NCBI GenBank assembly: GCA_949357655.1
Contig: CASHTG010000016.1
Coordinates: forward strand, 434,001-498,000
Direction: 5' to 3'
Origin: Parascedosporium putredinis
Taxonomy: Eukaryota > Ascomycota > Sordariomycetes > Microascales > Microascaceae
Length of the DNA: 64,000 nucleotides
The position numbers and the translations under genes are program-made. The notes beneath the pieces are model-generated. The model was not told where the DNA came from. It ran no database searches and saw nothing but the letters and a program-made list of their open reading frames with translations. Shown here one piece after another: positions 49,552 to 61,770 of the stretch; position 1 is the first letter of the stretch; each line of letters begins with the position of its first letter.

Positions 49552-51343
49552 GCTCAGTCAGTACAGGAGGAAGAATCAGGTTTGGTGCAATATCAATGAT
49601 GTAGTAGTAGTAGTAATAGTAGTAGTGATTGTTGTATTGGCAAGGTATGAGCTATTCGAAAGCTGATTGTAAACGTTGCGGTCGAATGAAGTAATGTTTT
49701 CTTTTCGTCGCGGGGACGCTGCAGCAGGTTGGGGCGATCGTTTCCGGGAGGGTAGGTGGCGGATGAAGAAGGCTCTCGCTTGCCTTGTTCGGTGATTTGT
49801 GATGGACCACGCACACAAACTACTAGAGATATCGGTTCTAGGATACGCCTCCTGGTTTGATGTCAGCCCTCTTGCGGGAAGAAGAACAAGACGTTTAAAA
49901 ATATGGCGTGGTGTGGGCAGCGCCACCGCCTCTGATCGCCGTACGTCGCTCGCGAAATCACAGGACGGACGCCCCCGCGGTGGGCTTGTGGCAGAGATGG
50001 GTGTACGTAACACACGCCCAGTCCCTAACGTCGTGCAGGCAGACGCCGGGAAGAATGGAGAACAAGGTAGAATTGACGAGAAAGTCAAGAGGGAAAAACG
50101 AGGCAATCATCTAAAGTCTACAAAAGATTGGGCGAGCATTGTTTTACCTCTCTGGTTTTTAGGGGCGGGGTGGTTTTTCAACTCAAAAGCCCGCTTGCGA
50201 GCATCGACCAAGCTACGGCTCAGCTCTCCCCGGGGACGACTTGCGAGGGAGCTCTCCCTTGTTAAGAAATGCAGACACGACGGAATGTGTTGCACGGATC
50301 TGGCGTGCCGAGACAAGGAGGTGAGCAGTATTAGCCCAGCCAGCAAGGATGGGCGGGCCTTCTAAGGGGACTTGGGGGCCACTATTTTTGGTGTGCGTGT
50401 GTGTGTGTGTGTGAGGTGTCCTCGAGGATCGATTTCCGGTGGATTGAGGTGGCTTGGCGATGTTGGTTCCAAAAACGCCGAGCTTATTTTGCGAAGGAGA
50501 GCTTATGCGGCCTGTAAAGAGAATCCGAGTGAGTGCTTTCTAAAATGGTAAATGATTTTAATTGATGCTGTATTCTGCTGCCTAATAAAATTGAGCGTCT
50601 CTCTCCTTGCCAGCCCAACTCTCGCATGGGCTCGGAAGCTGGCTGGATGTGTGGTCTTGTTGAAAAGAGGATGGTCCGCTGCTGCTGCTTCTGCTGCCAC
50701 ATACACGACGACATAGCTCTTCAGAAACCGCCACCAGAAAAACGGCGGCCTAGAGAAGCGATAGGGTCGTATTCCATTCCCCAGAGGTGTCGTCATCAAC
50801 AATCCATCGCCCCAGAGTGGTTCGGCTTAGTCATCCGACCAAGTGTCGATCCTAGTTTCCTGGTCTGCCTGGCAAGTCTGGTTCCTCGTCACATGCGAGT
50901 GGGATGAACGAAAGAGGCAAGGAACAAAGGTTGGTCTAGAATTGGCACGAACTTTAGGTTGATCATTATTATTCGATTTGCTTGATGACGGCCGAGCCCG
51001 ATGCAGAAAATGGACAATTAAGGCCGTATTGGCGTCCATTGTCCCCAAAAGGAAAGAAAAAAGAAACCAGGGGTCGCCCACGTTGATCGCATCTGGGAAC
51101 GATCCATACATGTAGACAGAAAACGAAGGAGAAAGAAAAATTAATTCATACATACAAATTGCCATGCAATGCCTGTTTGTTTTTACTCAAACAACTTCCT
51201 CACTCGTTGGGGCAAGGTATCCGTATCGCCCTGGATGTCTAGACACCACATATACCAACGACGCGCGGAAGAAGATCTAGCTGGTACCACCTCTAGCCGC
51301 GGCCTTTCGGGAAGGCCCCCATCCTTCCAAGAGCTGCCCTCTA
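49552..51343. other. intergenic region between MINDY and HLJ1 genes
   Basis: Contains an ACT/AGT trinucleotide tract (about 49600-49628) close upstream of the MINDY start and a (GT)n tract at 50391-50413. No gene recognised. Confidence 0.6.
50391..50413. repeat. (GT)n microsatellite
   Basis: Near-perfect GT dinucleotides with a single C interruption, in intergenic DNA. Confidence 0.9.
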
Positions 51344-52479
51344 CTACCTCCTCACGCCCAGCTTCTCCAGCCGTTTACACGCAGGCATTTCGAAAGCGTT
51401 CGCCCTCTCCATCTTCTTTTGATCCGGGAAGAGCCAGCCGTGGGCCTCGTCAATCATCCTCTGCTTGGTGCGGTACTCGCTATCACACTCGGTCCTCAGC
51501 ACCCTCAGCAGCTGAGATTCGGCCGTCTTGTCGAGCTGCGCCAGCTTGTTCTTCGAGTACGACTCGATATCCGCGGGGTTGACAAAGTAGTTGACCTTGA
51601 AACTCGGCGTGTGACGCTTCTCCGTGTAGGGTGGCATGGGCTGGTCAAAGACCATGCGAGGACCAGAGGGCTGGGTTGTGCCGCCGGAAAAGAGAGAGGA
51701 GAGGAGCGGAATGATGAAGAAGAAGAGAATCGGCAACAGGCCAATGATGGTTTGGAAAAAGCTGCTGTTCTGTTCTTGTTCATCATTGGCCTCGCGGGGC
51801 CTACGCCGGGGACGCGCACCACCGAACTGATGGACGCGGATGCCGGGGCCGCCACCGAGGTTGAATACAAACTGAGGGCCGGTATCGAAGCCTATCGCGA
51901 AGGAGGATGCGTGTTAGAGAGACGGTACGCTCAGGTGCAAAGAGCCAGGTCCACAACAAGAGATGACTTACCGCCAAACGGCCCGCCAAAGCCACCACCG
52001 AACCCGCCACCAAAGAACCTCTGGAACATTTCTTCGGGCGTCATCTCCTCCTGGAACCCACCACCAAACCCGCCCCCGCCGAATCCGCCCCCGCCGGGAC
52101 CCGCACCCGAAGGATGCCTCCTCGCGAAAGGATTTTGCTGTTGCGCGCTCGCGAACCGACTATCCGGGTCCGTCCCAAACCGATCATACTTTTCCCTCTT
52201 GTCCTTATCGCCGAGTACGCCAAACGCCCTGCTCACCATCTTGAACGCCTCGTCCGCATGCTCGTGGCAGTTTTTGTCCGGGTGCGTTAGTAGCGAGAGT
52301 TTCCTGTAGGCCTTCTTGACATCTGATTCCGTCGCCGAGGTTCGAACGCTTTCAAGCTCCAAGATATCGTAGAAAGCGGTAGGTTCACAGCGCCTAATCC
52401 GGAGCACGGCTGCCTTTTGCTCTGGCGTACATCTCCGTTGCGCATCGCCCTTATCGGCGCCGGATGCGGTGGCGCTCAT
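51344..52479 (-). CDS. HLJ1: ER membrane J-domain co-chaperone (DnaJB12/14-like)
   Basis: Hsp40 anchored in the ER membrane with its J domain in the cytosol; homologues assist ER-associated degradation with Hsp70. Exons 52479-51972 and 51891-51344, 351 residues, no frame break. The J domain lies at residues 37-105 (AFYDILELE, the HPD motif in LLTHPDKN, KMVSRAFGVLGD, KREKYDRFG). A Gly/Phe-rich linker (GGGGFGGGGFGGGF) follows, with MTPEEMFQRFFGGG. Exon 2 holds one strong membrane segment (IGLLPILFFFIIPLLSSLF) followed by the DUF1977 region (FKVNYFVNP, ECDSEYRTKQRMIDEAHGW). The order J, G/F, TM, DUF1977 is diagnostic for the HLJ1/DNAJB12 group. It stands beside a deubiquitinase gene, but nothing shows coregulation. 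Confidence 0.92.
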
Positions 52480-53371
52480 TGTGATGTTGGGGTTGAAGAG
52501 AGTCCCGACCCGGGGTATGTAGATGTCGCGCTATTGAGGGGACCGGCAGTTGGTTCGAGTCCGTCAAAGAAATGAAATCTGGAACTAGATTATAGCGATG
52601 GCCGTTAATGGGCGTCGAGTTGACGGAAGCGATCACCGCGCTCGCACTACAAAGGCGTAGTTCGTAGATGAGGGAGATCCGAAAGTGCGTATATGGCGCG
52701 ATCTTGAAAAGGAAAAAAATCCCCCAGAGTTCGAGAAAACCGCGAGCGACGAGACCAGGGTTGGTTTCAGGGGTGGGAGGTACAAAAAAAGAAGGGGCCC
52801 GCGCTAGACGTGTCGTGTCGTCTTGGAAATAAAAGAGGGGAGGATATCTCAAAGGAAAGGGGGCAAAAAAGTTGCTCACGTCTTCACGATCCTGGGCTTA
52901 AGCGTCCCTGGCATGTGCGGTGTTGGCCGTTGCAAGAGGGAGAGAGAGAAAAGATCCCCGATTATTACTAGCAGTGGCGCTGGCGTCAATGTGTTCAAAT
53001 TCAATGTACTTGATGGAGCCGGGGGCGACAAAGTGATTGATCCAAGCTGATAAATTGAATGTCGTGCCAGTTCTGCTGGCTTCCAGTGCGACTCCCGCTG
53101 GAGGTACCTCCCGACACGCCAGATTTCCGCTTTGCTGACCCCCTTGATTGGCTGCGAGACTGCCCATGGACCCGCAAAAACGGATGGCTTAGTCATGTTT
53201 CCGTGCCCCTGGTCATGCAAGTAGACATCATATCACCAAAACAGGCAAAAGCTTCACTTGAGCTCAGATGAAGATTTGAAGAACCAAGTTTTTGAAGATT
53301 TCAAACAAGAGAAAAGTTATCACAGCTCTGCCGCCGTTCGAGCAGGCCCAAGACCAACAACACATTTCAAA
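52480..53371. other. divergent intergenic region between HLJ1 and the AIM19-like gene
   Basis: About 900 bases between the two divergent starts. No gene seen. Confidence 0.6.
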
Positions 53372-53984
53372 ATGGCGTCCGAGGAGCCTGAAAAGGCCAT
53401 CTCCGCCGAAAGCAAGGTGAAATCCATCATGCACAGCTGGGGCAGTAAGTATCCCAAAAACCACACTCACGAGATCTCTCTTTCACGAGTAGCATTTGAA
53501 CTCTCTGGTGACGGGGCCATGCACTCTGGAAAGATGTACAATTAGGAGGACGAAAGTGAGAAAAAAAAAAAAAAAAGAGAGAAGCAAATAGCTAACCAGC
53601 GGGACCTCAACCCCCACCCCCTCGTCTCAAGCATCATCCATGCCACCCACCGGACTGGCGACACTCATCGTCGCCCTTCACGGCCGGCCCTTCCAGCCCT
53701 TGCCCATGCTCTTCGCCCCCATGCTCCTCTTCTCCAGCTACGTCAACTTGGCCGGGTTCCCCACGGATAGCGCCGGAATCACCGCCGCGTGGAGCGGTCT
53801 CTACGTCCTCCTCGCCCTGCGCAGGCGCCAGTCTCTGCGTAACAAGTTCTCGGTCAGGGGCGCCGTGCGCGGAAGCGCAATCGGCTTGGGCCTCATGAAC
53901 TTTGCTTCCGGTGCGTGGGTCTACGCGCACGGGGACAGAAAAGCGGACGAGAAGGCGAGGTTGGAAAGGAACCGGTGGAATTAA
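53372..53984 (+). CDS. AIM19: AIM19-like mitochondrial membrane protein
   Basis: Small membrane protein, 141 residues, in two exons (53372-53444 and 53632-53984). The intron has GTAAGT and GCTAACC and ends TCTCAAG. It starts MASEEPEKAISAES. After splicing, SSMPPTGLATLIVAL leads into hydrophobic segments (LPMLFAPMLLFSSYV; AAWSGLYVLLA; AIGLGLMNFASGAW) separated by a basic loop (RRRQSLRNKFSVRG). The arrangement, especially the G.TAAWSGLY strand and the following basic loop, matches my memory of the fungal AIM19 family, whose molecular function is unknown. The C-terminus is charged (DRKADEKARLERNRW). No frame break. Confidence 0.65.
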
Positions 53985-54817
53985 CGTTGGGGCGGGTGGT
54001 GGCCCTGACTGGCCGTTGAGCAAAATTGGAGGACGCGAGGACTTGGGCATCGACAGTGAGACGACTATTTTTGTAACATTATAGGATTTTGTACAACACA
54101 CCTCGGCATAAAATGGGAGATGTATCGTTAGAAGTTACCAGCGACTTGAAGTTGGACGGGCGAGTGCTGGGTATCGGACCATCGCCTGATCGACTTGGGT
54201 CACATACGGAGGGCTACAAGGGCAACAAATAGGTGGTAGATGTATTTTTGTTTCCATTCAATGTTGTATTTATGAGTTCTAAGGATGGAAAAAGACTTGG
54301 AAATAAACGATAACCCCTTTCAAACGCCTGCGGACATGCCCAATCCGCAAGGTAACAATGCCCTTTTGGGAGCCTCAACACTTGAGTACACCCTTCCACC
54401 AAGGTTTAGTGTTGTAGTTTTTCCCATTTATCTCGATCTTGATCTCGGTCCCGACGGAGAGAGAGAATGTACAAAGCAAATGCGAAAAAGAAAGAGGAGA
54501 ACAAAAGAAATCAGACTCATCTCATGGGTATCTCATCATGATGTCTTATGGCTAAGCCATTCTCGCCGTAACCCTGGTATCAATCCACCCCAACGTGTAA
54601 AACTAGTAGTATTCCCTTTTACTGTTTTTCCAGTAGGCCATCACGGCTCTTCTTCTTGTGTTCTAATGCGCGACTAACGCCCAAGATGCACCAAACGAAA
54701 AAGTTGTTGTGAGAAAAAAGAAAAAAAGAAACAAAAAGGTAGAAGAAACTCTCAAGTCATCTTGAGGTTCATGGTTTGGTGTCCAGATCAACCCTTAGGT
54801 CCGGGTGGACCAGATCA
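53985..54817. other. convergent intergenic region
   Basis: Facing 3' ends of the AIM19-like gene and the phosphatase. AT-rich, with A-rich tracts at 54713-54740. No gene seen. Confidence 0.6.
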
Positions 54818-55806
54818 TCATTGGTGAGGCCGATTGTTGTCAAACTTGAAGCCGGTAGACAGCCAGATGAGAGCGCCAATGAAGGTAAAGAAAAGGGTAC
54901 GTAGAAAGGCCTCGCGTCGGGGAAGGGTGCTAATCGTCGAGGGTTCCTGGAAGAATAGGGATGGCTCGATGGAAGTGACATAGCTAATGTCTGACTCCCG
55001 GGGTTTAGGATAGGCGAAAGATTGGTACTCGGAGACCACCGTGGTCGTGTCCCAGCCGTACACCTTGCGGATGGCTCCGACAGCACAACCGGTGCGATGC
55101 TGCGAACCAAAGTTAGATACAATTACTTGGGTACTATACGGCTCCCAGAGCTCAAGTAGGTTGGTACATACCCTTCCGTGGTTGCAATGAATAAGGACGG
55201 GGTGATTGCTCTTATCAAGGACTAGCCGGAGGATGGTCTGCATCATCTCCACGGGGATAGCCTGCTTTTCGTGCCCTTCATATCAACGACATGGTGTTTG
55301 ATGCCATTGACCTGGAGGAGGGCAGCGTAGGCCTCATCTTCGACATCTCGTCGAACCAAGGTGCTACATAGAACAAGTTAGCTTCAAAGAGTCGAGTTTC
55401 AAAAGCCACGGGAGCTGACATACACGACCGTCTTTAGATTCAGACTCTTGACGAAATCATAGGTGTCGACGGTAGGCCAAGCGCTTCTGTAGATACCGGG
55501 AGTCACGACGCCGAAATTGGCAAGACGTCCATCCAGCACGGAGACGGGGGTGACTGATTCCGATTGGCTGGGGGCGGTGGAATTATCTACGCTTTTCTGG
55601 CCGTCGGATTCTTCAAGCGAGACGGCGACCTCGTTGTAAACGACTTGTCCATCTAGTTGGAGGATATGGGTTGATGGCTGGGTGGTTGCTGTCTGTTTGA
55701 TTGTGTGAAAATCGACGAGTTGAGGCTCTGTCAGAGAATCCATGTCTTCTATCTTGGATCCTCTCCTTGACCGTAAAGTATTCCGGCCAGACATGGAACC
55801 TTGCAT
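54818..55806 (-). CDS. atypical dual-specificity phosphatase of the SIW14/OCA type, C-terminally membrane-anchored
   Basis: Exons 55806-55424, 55363-55172, 55099-54818. The phosphatase core reads NFGVVTPGIYRSAWP, LNLKTVVTLVRRD, VDMKGTK and the Cys-loop HCNHGRHRTG. The loop is split by an intron exactly between GR and HR, and matches the C-x5-R signature of the SIW14/OCA family, members of which act on inositol pyrophosphates. After the core (KVYGWDTTTVVSEYQSFAYPKPRESD) a hydrophobic segment (LRTLFFTFIGALIWLSTGF) near the end should anchor it to a membrane. One frame change at TTTT 55266-55269 (AAAA on the coding strand). I prefer the start MQGSMSGRN. The frame stays open to 56250 (MSRLGRTHL, with its own hydrophobic segment), so a longer form is possible. 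Confidence 0.8.
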
Positions 55807-58800
55807 CTTTGAGCCTGGTGGGCTGCTTAGAGACGGCGAATATATGGTGGAAGTAGGTTGTAATAAGGGCAAAGTCCTTAAGAGGGCGATGGAGAGCAAA
55901 GTTGCTATGGTTTTGTTGATAGACCTGTTGCTAGAAAGTGAAGATTTGGGTCTGTTCAAGGTGAGGTTTGTTGATGGGCGGAACAGGGTCAAGGGTTTGA
56001 TCAATGTTTGCTGGGGAAGGGGAGCTGAGCTGTGGTTATGAGGGTCGTGGGTATAAAACAACCCTCGTGGTTTTTGTGGTTTTTGTGTACTAGCACGGTT
56101 TTTCCCCAGCTTAAAGTTTTCTGGAGCAAGACCAACCCTGAGGAAGGTGCGATGGACAATGTAAACACAAAAGATTGACCCAGAGAGGATTCCAAAGAGT
56201 AGAAACAGAAACGTGATCAAAGGCAGGTGTGTCCGACCAAGCCGGGACAACCGAGTTCGTGGGGAATCAGATGTGAGCGTAGCGGTGCGTTTTTAGATGT
56301 TTGGCGGTCCAGGAGGTTGGCCCATGGAACGGGCCAGAATCCGGGACGAAACGGGCTATTTCGGAATCGCCATGTTTGAAGAGATCTCAGAATCGCGAAA
56401 TCTTTTTGCGTGGTTTTGTCGGCAGGAAAGAATTGCCTGCTCGGTCAAGAAAGGGAAGTCGTTCGCGTGTAAGTGGCCGAGGGGACAGCAGACACGTCCT
56501 CTTTAAGGAAACCCTGCGCGGTGCGTGGGGGAAGAGGGGGATTAATGATTAATGTCGGGGTAGCAGAACAGGGTAGGTTTTGGAGGGGAAGGGGCTGGAT
56601 TCTAATACAAGTCGAGCTCGGCGAGCCGGTGGCCCTGAACTACGATTGACAGGGTAGGCGTTTTGGGAGAAGGGGGCGGCGAGGGTCAGATCGGTAATAG
56701 AAGAGTACATGTAAGGATTGATGGTAAGGGATGGGTTTGGGGGAGGGGGTGTGTGAGTTCTATCCCGGTGTTTCTTTTTGCGCTTGTCCCGCTTGTCGCC
56801 TCATTCGGTAGCTCAAGCGGAGGGTCGACCTATGACTATTGCTGGCTCATAAGCCCTTTTCTGCCCGGGTGGCGTCAAAGATTTTTTTGGGGGGACCTAA
56901 AGGACTTTAGGATGCCGAATGGTATGTTCCTACTTGGCAGTCTAGGCTCGATTCGCCCGGCGCGCGCCGCAAGTTATGGCTTGTGGGCGAGCTGCGTGTC
57001 AAAGGACGAGAAAAGGGGACGGCGACAATGAAAGAGAATTGAGAGGAAAGGAACAGAGATGCTGGTCTGATTATAAAGACAGGTCGGTCTCAGATGTTTT
57101 CTTTATTTTTCCTTAACAAAGACCTCATTTACAAGTAACAAGCGTGTTATTAGTGTATTCATCAACGAGGCGCGCACAGTATTATCAATTCATCATTATT
57201 CGAGGCGGTTTGGCTAACCTTTGTGGGATAGTACGGGGAGTGAGGTCACCCTCTCATAGCGTGTGGAAACCGACACTAAAACGGAAAAAACTGAAAGCCC
57301 GCGAAACGAGTTGGTATCAATTGATTGCTCTTGTCAGGACCTGTGGGAAAACCCTCGCAACGCGGCGGAGCTTGGTTGAGGTGTTCGTCAGCAAGTAGAG
57401 GTACTAACGTTTGTCAATGACAAGGACGGGAAACGGAAGGTTCGTCACTCGGAGGCTCGCCAGTTCCAAGTATTTGGACTGACATGGACTTGTGGGGACG
57501 ATTCGCCTCCCCCAATCTGCCAGCCAGGGAGAACGCAGTTGAGCTCCGCCATTCCCCACTAAGAAATCAATCCATCTCCAGGACAATGGATTGAACCCAG
57601 CTGGGAAAAAAAAAAAAAAGAACGAAGCGTCAGGGAGATGCCATGCCCGGTTCATGGATCGGCTCCTCTACGCAGCATGACAGCAGGACAGCATGACCAG
57701 CGGAAGTCGCCCAGAGAAACGCCGCCAGTCGCCCGGTCTCTTGTCCCGGATTCTCCACGCATTCAAGGCGTTTATTGATAGCTCATGACGGGGAGGGCGA
57801 CGCAATTCCCAGCTGCGGTCGACCAATTGGCCAAGAGTTTGATTCTCTTTCATGTTCAATTCCAATGAGAACGCGGGGGCAGAGGCACTCGGCGCCACCG
57901 ATACTGGCTGTCGGTGCAGGGTCAAATGGTCAATTGATCGTTGTGCAACCCTTCGCCGACAAAACTCACGGGGAGCAGCTCGTCTCTCCCCTCCCCCATT
58001 TCTTTTGCAGCAAAACGTGCAGGTTGTGAGCAGAAGGTTTGTGGATCGCCGTCATCAGGGCCGCCCCCTTCCAAGTAGATTTTGTTGTGGCGGCTTCCAT
58101 GGGCGATGGGAACTAAGGATTGGACCACTGCTTGACCAGTTACACGGAGACACAACAGCAGTGATCGATCAGTTCAGTCTCACATCCACGGATCCATAGA
58201 TCAACTGGGGGATATCGAGTATTACTCTCAACATTGAACACGCCCACGCAACTACGCCTTGAAACGCAATGCGCACGCCCCACATCCACACCCAACACCC
58301 ACTGGACGACCGATATCCCACACCCATTCCATTCCCGCTCCATCTTGACTCCACACTGCCGTCTGCAGGAAGGGACCAGACAATGGGATGAGGCGGAGTC
58401 TTTCTCTTCTTCTTCCTTTCTTCTTTTCTTTTTTCTTCCCTCTTTCATTTTTCTTCCGGAGAGCGCGGGTCCAACCCAGCTCAAGGGAAGGCTTCCCGGA
58501 GCTAAGGGAAGGATTTGTCTTGGCGCTGGCAACAACTCAGGCAAGAACTCGCCTTGTCTCCGGGTTCAGGACTCTCCGAGCAAGAGATCACCGTAATACA
58601 TCAATAGCCAGGCCAAGGTGTCAGGGTCACAAGATCAAGATCAAGCGGACACGAAAGCAGGGAGGGTGCCACGATGGGCCTTTGACATCTTTGGTTTGGT
58701 GGGACGGGGAATTCGAGAGCGAAGCTGACGGAGAGCCAGCCCAAAGACAGATAGATCGAGAATAGTCGGCGGCCAGCCAACGAGCCATATCCTCTGTCCT

Positions 58801-61770
58801 CTACCCGAGGGGGGCCAACTCCCGTAGTGATGCGTCCTAGCCTCGAGGTTCCGAGACTAAACCCACGGAGCCCCACATAGCCCTCTTCAAGCTTAGCCTC
58901 ATCCGGGCACCACTGATCTACCACAATCGGATGAGGTGAGGCTTTCTTGAAGGCATGACAGTGACAGAATTCGGCCCTCGCTCCCCCATTCCACTTTTTA
59001 ACTTTGGAAGGGGGACTGTACTTTGTTCGTCGATCCACGTCCGTCAACTATTGCCGGCATCGTGATCGACTACTCGAGCTAGGAAGGTGAGGGATACTAT
59101 ACTATAGGAATGAAATTCGAAGAAACCCTTCTCGGTAGTCCACAGCACTTTGATGTAAAACCCTCCGGATGACGGAACGTGGCCGGGCCCAAAGACCGAG
59201 CCTGCCCTTTTCGACTGATTTGTGACGGATTGTGTGGGATGTGCCCCCATGCAGAACCTTGCATGGAGCCGCAACCCCAACATTTTTGTCGATCCCACGC
59301 CCAAGGGCAGAGGGCAACGCCCAGATCTCCCTTCGCAACGATGTTCCTCTCCCCGTTGTTGTCGTGTGGACATCTGCTAGCGGCGCTCTCGCTTAATTTA
59401 CACTCTTCTCCATTGCTTCCTCCCCTCCTCGCTCGCTCCTCGAGCTGAGTTTTCACTTGACAAGAGTATATTCTCTTGCGCGGGGAATACTCCGCGCCGT
59501 GTTACTTGCTGCATCGAGCCAAGTCGAGGGCGGCGCCTGGCGCATCCCTCTCGGACTTTGTCCAAGTGTTTGGACAACTCGTACATACACTAACAGATCA
59601 ACTGATCTATCAGCATCCCGACAAGTTCGGCGGGGACACTCGAATTATTCAGCCGTCAGCTAAGAACGTACGGACATTCTGGCGAATTCCACTTGCGCTT
59701 AATACGACTGTTCTTTCTTTTCGGTTCTATAAAGCGTGTGTAAAATGCATGACGCGAGGTTTTCAAGCTAGGGCGCCCATGTTGATGTACATCACTGGAC
59801 TCCAACACCCCACGGGAGGAGCTGTCGGTGCACGAAAGAGTAAAAAAGTACGTTCTTTTGTTTTAGGGCCATTACAGGTACTACGGAGTACGGTGCTCCC
59901 CTCTGACCAAGTCCGCCCCGGGTTCGGATTTAGGAATTCGCTAATTGGAGGGTGCGCGGAGACCTTTCGGGGTATTCGGGTCTATCGGAGGGTGGGTTTT
60001 TCTCTCCGTGCAGAGAAATGGTTGGAGCCTTTGGGACCTTGATCCTTCTCCTATGTACATGTAATAAATGATACGCGTAAAGAGGCGTGGCGAGCCCCAA
60101 GAAGTTCTAATGGCTCGGCTCGGATCCGACGAGCGAACAAGACACAGGCGACACGCATGAAACCACTCCATCTTTTGGCAGGCCAATCATGCCTAAAATG
60201 GGTGCCAAAAGAACATTACACGCATTCTAGAGAATACATCCATGGATCCATTGGATTGCTTGGAGACCACTCGTTTGCAGCCTTGTCAATGACGCTAGTA
60301 TAATCATACAAAGTACGTGTGGCTCCTAATATTATTAATATGGCCAAGCTTGGTGCTGATCAAAGTCACTGGCGGAACGCTTTGTTCTCGTCCTTGTTTG
60401 AGTAATGAAGGCAAAGGAAAGAATGAAGAAAAGGAAACGAAAAATAGCTAATGCCTCCAATCGCGTGGCTTCTACCCTTCTCTTAGATGCGGAAAGAAAT
60501 CCATCTGCTCCGGGCTGCTGACGAAATGCGGGAAGATCGGAAGGTGACGTCAAGCCCAAGAGGATCAACGCGCATTTTCACAACTCGCCTGCGTTATGTC
60601 AGGGACGAACATGCCATAAACCGTCTGCAATCTATTGACCTTTTTCCCCTTTCGCGTCGAAACAAGAATCTTCCGTCGGTTCTTTTCTTCTTCTTTTCGA
60701 TGACGATCTCAAGCCACGCCGTATTGGATTTTGCACAATTTCGTTCCGGCCCCAACCACCTTTTCTCCCCTCTTGCGCTACCGACCAAAAGTTGAACGAA
60801 CAACAAAGCAACGTTGGTTTTCGCGTCGCGACTCGACAAACTCCCAGGATGATCCTTTGATGCTGGCATGACCTCATTTAACATGAGTCATGGCACCCAC
60901 CACCTTCATCCCCCTCTTTGTGTTGCTTCTTTCCCAAACAGTGGTGGCCAACCAATCTGGCCCAAACAACGCTCGCTTCTAGATGATGTAGTATGATGTC
61001 GCTCAAGAAACTGATGATGCCGAGGGCCCGGCGCCCCGGAACACAGATCTGTGGGAGGGGAGGCTCGAAGGAAGGACCCTGCAGCACTCCAGGCGGCCTC
61101 TTGACCTGCAGATCCGTCGTAGCTAGCCCTTCCCCAAGTCTAAACGGGTGCGACAACCCAACCATAGGGCACCCAACCATTGATGTTCTCCTTTTGACCC
61201 AAGATTTAAAAAGATCTAGGCCGGGGTCTTGGGACCTAGGCTTGATTTACCCGACCAGGTCGGCACTTGAGTAAATCGGGCACTGGCATCACTCGATCGA
61301 TTTCCCTTTGGGAGCCTAGGGGATAGATACTTCGTACAATGCAGATACGCAAGGTTTGGGTCGCGGGGAACCGCGCCTACACGCAAGGGGACAAGTGGAA
61401 AACATCATGAACAAAGCGTATGTTTTTGTTTGGACGCGTGCTCAAAAAGCGCATCAATGAATCCACAAATGCTAAGCGCCTCCTTCGCCGCGTCGAGTCT
61501 AGCAAAGTGCCATGCTACATTGTGCTGTAATGCTTCCTTGGAGATGAAAACCCGACGCCCATGTACAAAGCAAGAAAAAACATAATAACAGTAAACAACA
61601 AGGGAACGCCCTGAATGCCACACCCCCTTCCTTCCTCCATGAACAAAAGTGTGTAAAGTAGGTAGACAAATGTATTAGTACAAGAAATGGGCGGAGACAA
61701 GGAATCGAGAAGAGAAGAAAACAAAATAAAGCAAAACCGCGCCTCAATGCAAAGTGTGTTTGGGGACTTG
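55807..61770. other. about 6-kb region without recognised genes
   Basis: Apart from the possible N-terminal extension of the phosphatase (to 56250), I find no supported gene. The longest open frame (59476-60042, plus) has no recognisable motif. A CCG-N7-CGG palindrome inside a larger inverted repeat lies at 61244-61277. A GTACTACGGAGTAC motif of the kind common in fungal spacers is at about 59879-59892. Confidence 0.5.
61244..61277. repeat. nested inverted repeat with a CCG-N7-CGG core
   Basis: GATTTAC (61244-61250) pairs with GTAAATC (61271-61277). Inside, CCGACC-A-GGTCGG (61251-61263) is a perfect palindrome with one central base. The core has the inverted CCG/CGG half-sites bound by many Zn2Cys6 regulators. 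Function not shown. Confidence 0.4.

Noticed and set aside
59476..60042. 188-codon open frame on the plus strand
   Set aside because: No family motif, unusual composition, no plausible intron structure or neighbouring signals.
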